Positions 26,733 through 36,045 are shown, numbered from the stretch's first letter. The stretch is 64,000 nucleotides of DNA from an uncultured Bacteroidales bacterium (GCA_902768125.1 CACXKA010000004.1:181406-245405), one strand, 5' to 3'. Notes: generated by a model not told the origin, from the sequence alone. Translations and numbers: made by a program.

Positions 26733-26822
26733 CAGTGTATTATTAAAGTAGTACACTAATAAAGCCGTAAAATATGCGTCGAATATAACACTATTTACTT
26801 ATCGATTAAAACCAAAAAGATT

Positions 26823-27563
26823 ATGCTAAAGATTGAGAACATCACCTATGGCTACAACGCCATGCACAATGTGCTGGAAAACTTCTCGCTGTCATACGAG
26901 GAGCCAGGCATCTATGGCCTATTAGGCAAGAATGGAACTGGCAAGAGCACCCTACTCTACCTTATTATGGGACTCCTGCGACCCAAGCAGGGAGAAATCA
27001 CCCTCAACGGTGCGAACACCCAGAAGCGTTTACCCGAATCCCTTCAGGAAATGTTCATCGTTCCTGAAGAGTATAACCTTCCTTCCATTCAGCTGCCCGA
27101 CTATCTGAAGGTGCTTCGCCCCTTCTATCCCAACTTCGACGAGCAACTGATGGTGAAACTCCTCGAAATGTTCGACATGCTCAACGTGAATGGTGCCACG
27201 CTCAATGCGAATGGCATTCCTCAAATCAATCTTGGTGCCCTCTCCATGGGACAGAAGAAGAAAGTGTATATGTGTATCGCCCTCGCAGCACGCACCAAGC
27301 TCCTCTTGATGGATGAGCCGACGAACGGACTCGACATCCCCAGCAAGAGTCAGTTCCGCAAGGTGGTGGCACAAGGTATGAGAGACGATCAGATTGTGGT
27401 CATCTCCACTCATCAAGTACGCGATGTGGAGACTTTGCTCGACCACGTGACCATCATCGAGCAGAACGCCGTATTGCTCAACGAGAGAATGAACATGGAA
27501 GAGCCTGTCAATCTGGAAGAGCTCTTCATTCAAACATTAACCAAAGCACAAATAGGAGGATAA
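26823..27563 (+). CDS. ABC transporter ATP-binding protein
   Basis: The protein has 246 residues. Walker A is GKNGTGKS (35-42), the signature is LSMGQKKKV and Walker B is LLLMDEPTNGLD, followed by the H-loop STHQ. It pairs with the membrane protein 4 bp downstream. With the GntR gene it resembles the YtrA-YtrB type of locus, in which a short GntR repressor controls an ABC-2 exporter, often in cell-wall stress. Substrate unknown. Confidence 0.92.
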   Translation: MLKIENITYGYNAMHNVLENFSLSYEEPGIYGLLGKNGTGKSTLLYLIMGLLRPKQGEITLNGANTQKRLPESLQEMFIVPEEYNLPSIQLPDYLKVLRPFYPNFDEQLMVKLLEMFDMLNVNGATLNANGIPQINLGALSMGQKKKVYMCIALAARTKLLLMDEPTNGLDIPSKSQFRKVVAQGMRDDQIVVISTHQVRDVETLLDHVTIIEQNAVLLNERMNMEEPVNLEELFIQTLTKAQIGG

Positions 27564-27567
27564 AGAT

Positions 27568-28518
27568 ATGAATTTCAATAAAGATAGATTTGCGAATTTC
27601 GCAACCTACGACCTGACCATCAACAAGTCGTTTTACAGGAATATGGCGATTGTCACTCTGGCTGGTGCTGTCTGCATCGCGCTGATAGGCTTTTTCGCAC
27701 GCTACTCGATGTACAGTTCCATCATCAATGGCGGCATGAGTGGTCCTGCATTTGCCTACACGCCCGACCCCAACTCCCTTGAGGGTTACAACTGGATGTA
27801 TCTCACAGCCTTATTCGAATTGGGCTTCTTCCTCATCATGCTGGAGATTTTTGCTGGCTGTTGGGCACACAACCTGCGCAACAAGCAAGGACGCATCATG
27901 GAACTCACGATGCCTGCCACCAATCTGGAGAAATTCACTTGGCACGCCCTGCTGATGCTCACAGGCGGACTCATCCTCTGCATCGTTTCCCTGCTCGTTG
28001 CCGACGGCCTCAACGCCCTGCTCACCCTCATCACCTATGGCGCTGAAAACGGTGTCACATCGCTCACAGCCTCTGTTTTCGAGATGTGTTCATACAAGAA
28101 CATTATCCATATCAATCTTAGCCTTTCTGGCGGCGCTTCATTCAATGCAGGGGAAAATCCAGCAGACCCAGTCTTCGATGCATTCACAGTCTTACTCTTC
28201 GGCACCGTCTTCTGCCACATCATGATCTATGCCCTTGGCAACGCCTTCAAGTACAAGTACAACATCATCCTCACCTACGTGGCATTGCAGGTGCTGGGTA
28301 CCATCGGAAGCGTACTCTTCTTCATTTGTCTGGCAGCAGGTGCCAACATGCCGACCATGATGGACATGTCTTCTTTAAGTGAAGAGGATGCCATTCAGGC
28401 GGCCATCATCACCTTCTATGTGCTTGCCGCTGTTGTCTTCGCTATTGGTGCATTCTTCCTCTGGTGGAGTTACAATCGCTACACAAAGGCACAAATTACG
28501 TCAACTTTTAATAAATAA
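27568..28518 (+). CDS. ABC transporter membrane subunit (ABC-2-like)
   Basis: The protein has 316 residues and about six hydrophobic segments (approx. 27-45, 75-95, 130-155, 210-225, 235-265, 280-305), consistent with an ABC-2 type permease. It follows the ATPase by 4 bp. No peptidase or substrate motif is visible, so the cargo cannot be inferred. Confidence 0.8.
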   Translation: MNFNKDRFANFATYDLTINKSFYRNMAIVTLAGAVCIALIGFFARYSMYSSIINGGMSGPAFAYTPDPNSLEGYNWMYLTALFELGFFLIMLEIFAGCWAHNLRNKQGRIMELTMPATNLEKFTWHALLMLTGGLILCIVSLLVADGLNALLTLITYGAENGVTSLTASVFEMCSYKNIIHINLSLSGGASFNAGENPADPVFDAFTVLLFGTVFCHIMIYALGNAFKYKYNIILTYVALQVLGTIGSVLFFICLAAGANMPTMMDMSSLSEEDAIQAAIITFYVLAAVVFAIGAFFLWWSYNRYTKAQITSTFNK

Positions 28519-28528
28519 TGTGAAAATT

Positions 28529-28894
28529 ATGCGATTCAAAGATAATAAAGCCATATATTTGCAAATCGCAGACCTCATCTGCGACGACATCTTGCAAGGA
28601 AAGCTGCTCGAAGACGAGCGCATCCCCAGTGTGAGAGAGTACGCCGCCACAGTGGAGGTGAACGCCAACACTTGTGCTCGTGCCTACGACTGGATGCAAG
28701 GAAAAGAGATCATCTACACGAAGCGTGGACTCGGCTACTTCGTTTCCGTAGGAGCCAAGAACGCCATCCTAAAGATGAAACGCGAGGAGTTCATGAACGA
28801 GACATTGCCCGACGTGGCACGTCAAATGGTGAATCTCAACATCAGCATGAACGAATTGACGGAAGGTATCATCAACTATCAAATGAAACAATAA
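28529..28894 (+). CDS. GntR-family regulator (YtrA-type)
   Basis: The protein has 121 residues. A GntR winged helix covers about 5-75 (YLQIADLICDDILQGKL, then RIPSVREYAATVEVNANTCARAY). The C-terminal part is short, without FadR or UTRA effector domains, as in the YtrA subfamily. It lies between the ABC pair and the DUF2807 gene and probably controls the operon. A longer upstream frame overlaps the permease and is rejected. Confidence 0.9.
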   Translation: MRFKDNKAIYLQIADLICDDILQGKLLEDERIPSVREYAATVEVNANTCARAYDWMQGKEIIYTKRGLGYFVSVGAKNAILKMKREEFMNETLPDVARQMVNLNISMNELTEGIINYQMKQ

Positions 28895-28899
28895 GAAGC

Positions 28900-29733
28900 A
28901 TGAAACAACTGCGGATCATCACCATCCTCTGCCTCGGATGGGCTGCGCTCTCCTTCACCTCTTGCAATTTCACGACAGAGGAGAAGCAACAAATGATTAA
29001 GTCGAAAAACGGCAAAGACTATTTCCGTGACAGCGAGAAATGGGGCAAGGTCGTGACCCAGACCCTCGACCTCGAACCTTTTGCTCACATCGTGATGGAC
29101 GACAATGCCGACATCAACTTGCGTCAGGGCGAAGACTTCAGCGTGGAGGTGACAGGCAACGAGAAAGCCATCGAGTCATACCACATCACCGTGAAGAAAA
29201 CGCAGAAAGAGGGCGACGACACCCTGCGTGTCATCTCCAATCCCGCCTATCGCAAGGAACTGCCCAGCATCAAGCTCAAAATCACAGTTCCCGACCTCCG
29301 AAGCGTGAAGGTGAACGGTGACGGCGACCTTGAAATCAAAGGCGACGACTTTTTCACAGGCGATCTCGACATCGAAATCAATGGCGATGGCGACTTTGAG
29401 GCTCCCCATGTGGATTGCGCCAACCTGCGTATCATCATCAATGGTGACGGCGATGTGGTTACCAAGAAGTTCAACTGTGAAGACGTCACTATCCAAATAG
29501 ACGGAAATGGTGACATCAGCACCGAACTCAAGGCCAACAACATCAACCTGCAACTGACCAGCGATGGTGAAGCCAACCTCGATGTCAAGTGCGAAAACCT
29601 CAATGTCAGCGCTGGTGGTAGTGGCGAAGTCAAGTTGAAGGGCAAATGCAAGAACTTGACCAAGCAGAGCTTCGGTAAGGCAAGCCTTGATTCTCGCAGA
29701 CTTCAGGTGAGTGGCAAAATCAAGATAAAATAA
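28900..29733 (+). CDS. DUF2807 (GIN-domain) lipoprotein
   Basis: The protein has 277 residues, lipobox SFTSC with a likely lipidated Cys22, and a repetitive parallel beta-helix: V-N-G-D-G-D-L, I-N-G-D-G-D-F, I-N-G-D-G-D-V, I-D-G-N-G-D-I. These are typical of the head-GIN/DUF2807 domain, found as a surface or periplasmic sensor or adhesin-like part in Bacteroidetes. Function unknown. It is encoded right after the GntR gene with a 5-bp gap. Confidence 0.85.
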   Translation: MKQLRIITILCLGWAALSFTSCNFTTEEKQQMIKSKNGKDYFRDSEKWGKVVTQTLDLEPFAHIVMDDNADINLRQGEDFSVEVTGNEKAIESYHITVKKTQKEGDDTLRVISNPAYRKELPSIKLKITVPDLRSVKVNGDGDLEIKGDDFFTGDLDIEINGDGDFEAPHVDCANLRIIINGDGDVVTKKFNCEDVTIQIDGNGDISTELKANNINLQLTSDGEANLDVKCENLNVSAGGSGEVKLKGKCKNLTKQSFGKASLDSRRLQVSGKIKIK

Positions 29734-29734
29734 T

Positions 29735-29995
29735 ATGAAGACAATAATCAACACAAAAATAGTGGCTTTAGCAGTAATGACCACTATGTCATTCATATCG
29801 TGCGACACTCCTCAAACTATCTCATGGAGTTACTACCATTGTGCTGAAGACGCAATGAACGCTGGTGATCCTCAAAAGGCAAAGGATTATCTGAAAGGCG
29901 TAAAAATGGATGTTGATAGTGTCCTCACCTTCAAAGCTGATTCACTGATGAAAGTTATTGAGGATGCACTCTCAGAGCAATCAGACAGTATTTAA
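29735..29995 (+). CDS. Small lipoprotein
   Basis: The protein has 86 residues, with lipobox SFISC and Cys23. The mature part (YYHCAEDAMNAGDPQKAKDYLKG) suggests a single helical TPR-like hairpin. It begins 1 bp after the DUF2807 stop and ends 3 bp before the next ABC gene, which ties the two ABC modules into one transcript. Confidence 0.65.
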   Translation: MKTIINTKIVALAVMTTMSFISCDTPQTISWSYYHCAEDAMNAGDPQKAKDYLKGVKMDVDSVLTFKADSLMKVIEDALSEQSDSI

Positions 29996-29998
29996 GTT

Positions 29999-30667
29999 AT
30001 GATGATTAGTTTGAAAGGACTCCACAAGACGTACAAGGGCGCACAACCCTTGCACGTCTTGAAAGGTATTGACCTTGAGATAAAAGAGGGGGAATTCGTC
30101 GCCATTATGGGTGCATCGGGTTCTGGCAAATCCACTTTGCTCAATATCCTCGGCATTCTCGACGATTACGATGAGGGCGAATACACGCTCAATGGCACCC
30201 TCATCAAAAACCTCAGTGAGACTAAGGCTGCCGGATACCGCAACCGCATGATTGGCTTCGTTTTTCAGTCATTCAACCTGATTCCCTACAAGGACGCATT
30301 GGAGAATGTCGCCCTACCGCTTTTCTATCAAGGTGTGAGCCGACGCAAACGCAATGCTATTGCCATGGAGTATTTGGACAAGGTGGGGTTGCGTGATTGG
30401 GCAAGTCACTTGCCTGGTGAAATGTCTGGTGGTCAGAAGCAGCGAGTCGCTATTGCCCGTGCACTTATCACACACCCACAAATCATCCTTGCCGACGAAC
30501 CCACAGGAGCCCTTGACAGCAAAACCACCATAGAAGTAATGGAACTGCTGAAGGAATTGAATCAGCAAGGACTCACGATCATTGTCGTCACACATGAGGC
30601 AGACGTGGCAGCACAAACCAACAGGACCATACACATTGTTGATGGACAACTTGGAGGAAAAGATTAA
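29999..30667 (+). CDS. MacB/LolD-type ABC ATPase
   Basis: The protein has 222 residues. Walker A GASGSGKS (38-45), signature SGGQKQR and Walker B IILADEPTGALDS are intact. This ATPase class serves MacB-like and LolCDE-like permeases. It precedes two MacB-type permease genes by 111 bp. An ATG at 30002 is also possible. Confidence 0.92.
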   Translation: MMISLKGLHKTYKGAQPLHVLKGIDLEIKEGEFVAIMGASGSGKSTLLNILGILDDYDEGEYTLNGTLIKNLSETKAAGYRNRMIGFVFQSFNLIPYKDALENVALPLFYQGVSRRKRNAIAMEYLDKVGLRDWASHLPGEMSGGQKQRVAIARALITHPQIILADEPTGALDSKTTIEVMELLKELNQQGLTIIVVTHEADVAAQTNRTIHIVDGQLGGKD

Positions 30668-30668
30668 G

Positions 30669-30778
30669 TATCTTTGCCTTCGAGTTGGGGGATGGAAGTA
30701 GCTTTATGCAAGGCAAGGAACGAAGCTGAAGCAGAAAGCGAACGGACATCGGGGGAATAAGGGAAATAAATTAAAGGC
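30669..30778. repeat. Possible interspersed repeat with TATCTTTG at its left edge
   Basis: The 110-bp gap between ATPase and permease genes starts TATCTTTG and then carries GCAAGGCAAGGAACGAAGC and AGAAAGCGAACGGACATC. Read on the minus strand it is open (DVRSLSASASFLALHK), a string I recall from spurious ORFs in Bacteroidales intergenic repeats. The recollection is unverified. Confidence 0.35.
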
Positions 30779-32035
30779 ATGTTAGATACATTCAGGGAAA
30801 TATTCGGTTCGTTAAGTCGCAACAAACTGCGTTCCATCGCCACAGGATTTGCTGTGGCGTGTGGAATCTTTCTGCTGATTATCCTGCAAGGTACCAGCAA
30901 CGGCATCATTCACACCTTCGAGCGAGCAAGCGAAGGCTTCTCGTTCGATGCCATTCGTGTTTTCCCTGGTTTCACATCCAAACCCTATAACGGAATTGAG
31001 GAAGGACGTCGCATCAAGTTGGATGATACAGATAGCGAGGTGACCATGCAAAACTTTCCCGACGAACTCAGTTCCGCCATTGCACAAATCAGCCACACCG
31101 CCAATTCGGCATCCTTCGGCAAGAACTATCTGAGCAATGTCTCCCTGCAAGGCGCACAACCCTCCACCCAAGAGATGGAAGCCATCCAACTGCTGGAGGG
31201 ACGTTTCATCAATAAGATAGACCTACAAGAGCAACGCAAGGTCATTGTCATCAGCGACGAGAACCGCGAGGACCTCTTCAAACATGGCGAACGGGCCATC
31301 AATCAGCAGGTGCGCATCGACGGCATCACTTTCACGGTGGTGGGTATCTACAAAGATGACGGCATGATGAGTGGCAACGACTTCTATGTCCCCTTCACCA
31401 CTCTCAAGACCATCTATGGAAAGGGGTACGAAATCGACCAGCTGCAACTGAAATCGAAGAGCCTCGACACCGAAGAGAAGAACGATGCCTTTGAGATTGC
31501 CTTCCGCAAGGTGATGGGAGTGAAGCATGAGTTTGCGCCCGACGACCGTTCTGCGCTTTGGATTCGTAACTCTGCCAGCGAGAATGCCGACATGACCAAA
31601 GCCAAGAACATTCTCCACACCTCTTTCTGGATACTCGGCTTGCTGACTTTGCTGAGCGGCATCGTGGGCGTGAGCAACATCATGCTCATCGCTGTGAAGG
31701 AGCGCACTCATGAGTTTGGCATCCGCAAGGCAATTGGTGCCACCCCTTGGAACATTATCAGCATGGTGGTGCTCGAAAGCATCGTTATCACCACCATCTT
31801 CGGCTATATCGGCATGTTGTTAGGCATCATCTTCTGCGAATGCATGGATGCTTATTATGGCAATCAGACGATGGACATGGGCTTCTTCCAATCCTCCATC
31901 TTTGTGGACCCCACCGTCGATATCAGCACCTGCATCCATGCCACCATTGTCATGATTATTGCAGGAGCATTGGCTGGATTCTTCCCTGCCAGCAAGGCCG
32001 CCAAAGTGAAACCTATAGAAGCATTGAGAGGATGA
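30779..32035 (+). CDS. MacB-type ABC permease 1
   Basis: The protein has 418 residues: TM1 about 15-35, a large periplasmic MacB_PCD domain (about 40-260), then the FtsX-like region with TM segments around 285-310, 330-355 and 375-405. KERTHEFGIRKAIGATPWNI is the cytoplasmic coupling motif of this family. The stop overlaps the next ATG (ATGA). Exports substrates or lipoproteins by mechanotransmission; cargo unknown. Confidence 0.9.
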   Translation: MLDTFREIFGSLSRNKLRSIATGFAVACGIFLLIILQGTSNGIIHTFERASEGFSFDAIRVFPGFTSKPYNGIEEGRRIKLDDTDSEVTMQNFPDELSSAIAQISHTANSASFGKNYLSNVSLQGAQPSTQEMEAIQLLEGRFINKIDLQEQRKVIVISDENREDLFKHGERAINQQVRIDGITFTVVGIYKDDGMMSGNDFYVPFTTLKTIYGKGYEIDQLQLKSKSLDTEEKNDAFEIAFRKVMGVKHEFAPDDRSALWIRNSASENADMTKAKNILHTSFWILGLLTLLSGIVGVSNIMLIAVKERTHEFGIRKAIGATPWNIISMVVLESIVITTIFGYIGMLLGIIFCECMDAYYGNQTMDMGFFQSSIFVDPTVDISTCIHATIVMIIAGALAGFFPASKAAKVKPIEALRG

Positions 32036-33282
32036 AGTTTAGATTCGACAGCGACCAGTGGAGCGAGATTTTCAGCGCACTATCCCGCAACAAGACCCGA
32101 ACGTTCCTGACAGCATTCGGCATCTTCTGGGGTGTGTTCATGCTCCTGTTGTTGATGGGTGGCGGACGAGGATTGGAGTCCACACTTGCCAACAATTTCG
32201 CAGGCTTTGCCAACAACTCCGGTTTCATGATGGCTGCGCCCACCAGCGAGGCATACAAGGGATTCAAGAAAGGAAGAAGGTGGTTCATTGAAACACGTGA
32301 TGTGCAGCTCATCCGTTCCTCCGTTCCTGAATTGGAAATTGTCTCGCCCACCATTTCTAATTGGCGAGGCACCGCCGCTTATGGAACCAACAAATCGAAT
32401 GTGACAGTCAAGGGAGAGTATCCCGATGTGGACAAGATAGATGACCCCAAGATTCGGAAAGGACGTGCACTGAACGATGTGGATGTGAACAAGAGACGAA
32501 AGGTCTGTACCATCGGCAGTCGCATCGTGGAAGAACTCTTCACGACCGACGAGAATGCTTTGGGCAAGTTCATCATCATCGACGGCATCCACTATCAAGT
32601 GGTGGGCATCAGTGGCAAGAGCGAAGGTGGTGTCAGCATTGGCGGCAATGCCACTACGACTGTTCACATCCCCTACACCACCATGCAGCATACCTACAAC
32701 CGAGGCAACAAAGTGGATATTCTTTGTCTGACCGCCCGTGAAGGCTACAAGATGTCAGACATTCAAAAGAAGGTGGAGGGCGTGATCAAGCGTATCCACA
32801 CCATCCATCCCGACGACACGCAAGCCGTGTTGACGGTGAATGCCGAAGCCATCTTCTCGATGATCGATAACCTCTTCCAAGGCGTGAGCATCTTGGTGTG
32901 GCTCATCGGTCTGGGCACCCTCTTCTCTGGAGCCATCGGCGTGAGCAACATCATGGTGGTCACCGTGAAGGAGCGCACTACTGAAATCGGCATTCGTCGA
33001 GCAATTGGAGCCACCCCGACCGACATCCTGACGATGATTATGAGCGAGAGTATCGTGCTGACTCTTGTAGCAGGTCTAAGCGGCATGACCTTTGCCGTAT
33101 TGGTTCTGCAGGTGGTGGAAAAAGCCTTACAGGATGACACTTCTGGTGCCACCTTCCAAATCTCTTTCGGTGTCGCCGTTGGTGCAGCCACATTGCTGGC
33201 ATTGTTGGGTGTACTGGCAGGATTGGCACCCACCATCAGGGCAATGGCAATCAAACCTGTGGATGCGATGAGAGAAGAATAA
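32032..33282 (+). CDS. MacB-type ABC permease 2
   Basis: The protein has 416 residues with the same layout as its neighbour: TM1, MacB_PCD periplasmic domain, and KERTTEIGIRRAIGATPTDI before the last two TM segments. It overlaps permease 1 by 4 bp. Two non-identical permeases with a single ATPase suggest a heterodimeric transporter. A longer frame starting at 31747 is a shadow. Confidence 0.9.
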   Translation: MKFRFDSDQWSEIFSALSRNKTRTFLTAFGIFWGVFMLLLLMGGGRGLESTLANNFAGFANNSGFMMAAPTSEAYKGFKKGRRWFIETRDVQLIRSSVPELEIVSPTISNWRGTAAYGTNKSNVTVKGEYPDVDKIDDPKIRKGRALNDVDVNKRRKVCTIGSRIVEELFTTDENALGKFIIIDGIHYQVVGISGKSEGGVSIGGNATTTVHIPYTTMQHTYNRGNKVDILCLTAREGYKMSDIQKKVEGVIKRIHTIHPDDTQAVLTVNAEAIFSMIDNLFQGVSILVWLIGLGTLFSGAIGVSNIMVVTVKERTTEIGIRRAIGATPTDILTMIMSESIVLTLVAGLSGMTFAVLVLQVVEKALQDDTSGATFQISFGVAVGAATLLALLGVLAGLAPTIRAMAIKPVDAMREE

Positions 33283-33334
33283 TGTTGAGAGTTTAGAGAC
33301 TAACGATTAGCATAGAAATTAAAAGATATATAAT

Positions 33335-34447
33335 ATGAAGAAGTATTTCAAATGGGCAGGAATCGCCCTGATCGCAGCGGTGTTCATTGGCACCTTCGTG
33401 TTCCTTTACCAAAAGTCGGTACCCAAAGTGACCACTTACGAGATCAACACGGCAAAGGTGCTCGACATCGAAAAGACCACCATCATCACGGGCAAGATTG
33501 AGCCACGTGACGAGGTGAACATCAAGCCACAAATCTCTGGTATCATCACCGAACTCTACAAGGAGGCAGGTGATGTGGTGAAGAAGGACGAGGTGATTGC
33601 CAAAGTGAAGGTCATCCCCGACATGTCGAGCCTCAGTAGTGCTGAGAACCGCGTGAAACTGGCAGAGATTTCGCTCAAGCAGGCACAGACGGATTTCGAC
33701 CGTATGAAGAATCTCTACACGGAAAAAGTGGTGAGTGCCGAGGACTATGAGAAGTCAGAAGTGGCGCTGAAGAATGCGAAGATGGAGATGAACACCGCCA
33801 AGGATGCTCTCCACATTGTCAGGGATGGTATCTCGCTCAACAATGCCAAGATGAGTACCACCCTCATCCGCTCCACCATTGACGGCATCGTGCTCGACGT
33901 GCCTGTGAAGGTCGGTAATTCCGTTATTCTCAGCAATTCTTTCAACGACGGTACCACCATCGCCACCGTTGCCAACATGCAAGACCTCATCTTCCGTGGC
34001 AAGATTGACGAAACCGAAGTGGGCAGAGTTATCACGGGAATGCCTGTGGAAATCACGGTGGGAGCCATCCAAGACTTGAAGCTCAATGCCACTCTTGAAT
34101 ATATTGCTCCGAAAGCGGTAGAGGAAAATGGTGCCAATCTTTTCGAGATCAAGGCAGCAATCCAATTGCCTGGCGATGTGAAGATACGTGCTGGCTATAG
34201 TGCCAATGCAGAGATTGTGCTCGAACGTGCCACCAAGACCATCTGCGTGCCCGAAGCATCCCTCGAGTTTGTCGGCGATTCCACTTACGTTTATGTGCTT
34301 ACCGACAGCACCAGCGCCACCCAGAAGTTTGAACGTCGTGCCGTCACCACCGGTACCAGCGATGGAATCAACATCGAAGTGAAGAAGGGACTGAAAGCAG
34401 GTGATAAGGTGAGAGGCATTGAGAGAATTGAAAAATTGGAGGATTGA
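33335..34447 (+). CDS. HlyD/MacA-type periplasmic adaptor
   Basis: The protein has 370 residues with one N-terminal membrane anchor (about 7-25), a lipoyl/barrel-sandwich half (DEVNIKPQISGIITELYKEA), an alpha hairpin, the second half (STIDGIVLDVPVKVGNSV) and a beta-barrel. It should bridge the MacB-type permeases to TolC. The last codons (ERIEKLED) are encoded by an octamer repeat that continues past the stop. Confidence 0.92.
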   Translation: MKKYFKWAGIALIAAVFIGTFVFLYQKSVPKVTTYEINTAKVLDIEKTTIITGKIEPRDEVNIKPQISGIITELYKEAGDVVKKDEVIAKVKVIPDMSSLSSAENRVKLAEISLKQAQTDFDRMKNLYTEKVVSAEDYEKSEVALKNAKMEMNTAKDALHIVRDGISLNNAKMSTTLIRSTIDGIVLDVPVKVGNSVILSNSFNDGTTIATVANMQDLIFRGKIDETEVGRVITGMPVEITVGAIQDLKLNATLEYIAPKAVEENGANLFEIKAAIQLPGDVKIRAGYSANAEIVLERATKTICVPEASLEFVGDSTYVYVLTDSTSATQKFERRAVTTGTSDGINIEVKKGLKAGDKVRGIERIEKLED

Positions 34448-34466
34448 AAAATTGAAATTTAAATTG
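34428..34466. repeat. Period-8 repeat over the adaptor gene stop codon
   Basis: Units of the type ATTGAAAA / ATTGGAGG / ATTGAAAA / ATTGAAAT run from the last codons of the adaptor gene across its TGA towards the tolC-like gene. Confidence 0.7.
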
Positions 34467-34468
34467 CA

Positions 34469-35824
34469 ATGAAACAGATTTCTTTTTCTATCATTTGTGC
34501 CTTCTTCGTCTCTTTTGCCTACGCACAAGAAAACCTCAATTCTTCAGCACTTCAATCCTCCCATTCTCCTTGGAGCTTGCGCGAATGCATCGACTATGCC
34601 ATTGAGCACAACATCAGCATCAAAAAGCAAGAAATTAGCGTGAAGAACCAGGAGGTGTCGCTCAGCACCGCCAAGAACAGCCGATTGCCCAACTTGCAGG
34701 CATCAGCCAGCGAGAGTCTGGGCTTCGGACGTGGATTGACCAGCAACAACACTTACGCCAACCGCAACACACAAAGCACTTCCTTCAATCTCGGTTCCGA
34801 CGTGCCTCTTTACACGGGCGGGCAGATTTCCAATCAGATTCGACAAAACAAGCTCGAACTGGAAGCGGCACTTGCCAATCTCGAGAAAGCGAAGGAGGAC
34901 ATCAGCATGAAGGTGGCGTCGGCATACCTCGAAGCCGTCTATCAGAAAGACCTCGTGGCGGTGGCAGAACGACAGAAGGAACTGAGCCAAGCCCAGGCAC
35001 GCCGTGTGGAACTTCTCTTCCAGAACGGGAAAGTGTCGGAGACTGAACTGGCTGAAGCTAATTCTCACGTGGCAGCTGACGAACTCTCACTCACGCAACA
35101 GCAGAACTCCTGCATGCTTGCCCTGCTCGACCTCTCTCAGTTGCTCGAACTTCCCAGTCCCGAACAGTTCGACATCCAACAGCCAGAAATCATCGACCCA
35201 TCAGCCGTCATGCTCACGGTTCCCGATGCCATCTATGCAGAGGCACTCAACATCAAGCCGGAAATCCAATCCAGCAAGCTGAATGTGCAGAGTGCGGAGA
35301 GAGGAGTCCGCATCGCACAGGCTGGACACTACCCTTCCGTCCGCTTCTCCGCTGGCATGGGCAGCAACTACTACAAGACATCGGGCTTCAAAGCCGCTTC
35401 GTTTGGCAAACAAATGGATGACAACTTCAACCAGTCCCTCGGCATTTCCCTCTCCGTTCCCATCTTCAACCGCTTTGCCACCCGCAATGCTGTGCGCCAA
35501 GCCCGTCTGCAAGTAGCCAATCAACAGATGGTGCTCGAAGAGACCAAGAAGGCACTTTACAAGGAAATCCAACAGGCCTACTACAATGCCCTTGCTGCCC
35601 AGAAGCAATGCATCAGCAGCAATGCCGCCCTCGAGAGCAGCCAGACAGCTTTCAACCTCATGCAGAAGAAATATGAGAACGGCAAGGCTACAGCCACGGA
35701 ATATCAGGAGTCCAAGACGGCTCTCCAGAAAGCGGAAAGCACAGCCCTCCAATCCCGCTACACGTTCCTCTTCCGCCAGAAGATTCTGGAATTTTATCGT
35801 GGACGTCCGTTGGAAAAGGATTGA
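34469..35824 (+). CDS. TolC-family outer membrane efflux protein
   Basis: The protein has 451 residues. Signal peptide ends around FAYAQ. Two repeated coiled-coil halves are typical of OEP/TolC: SLRECIDYAIEHNISIKKQEISV opens the first, and KPEIQSSKLNVQSAERGVRIAQAGHYPSV opens the second. With the adaptor and the permeases it forms a tripartite export system across both membranes. Confidence 0.93.
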   Translation: MKQISFSIICAFFVSFAYAQENLNSSALQSSHSPWSLRECIDYAIEHNISIKKQEISVKNQEVSLSTAKNSRLPNLQASASESLGFGRGLTSNNTYANRNTQSTSFNLGSDVPLYTGGQISNQIRQNKLELEAALANLEKAKEDISMKVASAYLEAVYQKDLVAVAERQKELSQAQARRVELLFQNGKVSETELAEANSHVAADELSLTQQQNSCMLALLDLSQLLELPSPEQFDIQQPEIIDPSAVMLTVPDAIYAEALNIKPEIQSSKLNVQSAERGVRIAQAGHYPSVRFSAGMGSNYYKTSGFKAASFGKQMDDNFNQSLGISLSVPIFNRFATRNAVRQARLQVANQQMVLEETKKALYKEIQQAYYNALAAQKQCISSNAALESSQTAFNLMQKKYENGKATATEYQESKTALQKAESTALQSRYTFLFRQKILEFYRGRPLEKD

Positions 35825-35871
35825 TGTCGGCAACTTTTTTCTTCTAAAATCGCATTTTTTCTTGAAAAGTG

Positions 35872-35902
35872 TTGGTGGTTTCGGGAAAAGTGTGTACTTT
35901 TG
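35872..35902 (+). promoter_or_regulatory. Promoter of the Phe/Tyr operon
   Basis: TTG at 35872 and TACTTTTG at 35895 are spaced 20 bp. Transcription should begin about 35908, some 14 bp before the leader peptide ATG. The 35825-36099 gap is therefore fully explained by the promoter, leader peptide, antiterminator and terminator. Confidence 0.75.
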
Positions 35903-35921
35903 CAGCGAATTTGAAAGAAAG

Positions 35922-35978
35922 ATGAAATCATTGTTTAACGCATATTACTATTTTTACTTTTACTTTGGCAACGAGTAA
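35922..35978 (+). CDS. Leader peptide of the Phe/Tyr operon (attenuation)
   Basis: The 18-residue product is MKSLFNAYYYFYFYFGNE. Eight consecutive codons (35943-35966) read Y-Y-Y-F-Y-F-Y-F. In total there are five Tyr and four Phe, half of the peptide, directly in front of phenylalanine and tyrosine biosynthesis genes. The stop codon is immediately followed by GAGCGGG, which can pair with the 5' arm of the terminator at 36036. This is the classical arrangement of translation-coupled attenuation: stalling at scarce Tyr/Phe codons would free GAGCGGG to block the terminator. Function is inferred from layout only. Confidence 0.85.
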   Translation: MKSLFNAYYYFYFYFGNE

Positions 35979-36045
35979 GAGCGGGTAGTTATGTGTTCAA
36001 ATTGAGACAATGTGACAACAATAGTGAAACAATATAGCCCCGCTC
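35979..36045 (+). promoter_or_regulatory. Candidate antiterminator helix of the attenuator
   Basis: GAGCGGG (35979-35985) is complementary to CCCGCTC (36039-36045), part of the terminator 5' arm. The two structures are mutually exclusive. A ribosome at the leader stop would cover GAGCGGG and favour termination. Confidence 0.65.
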
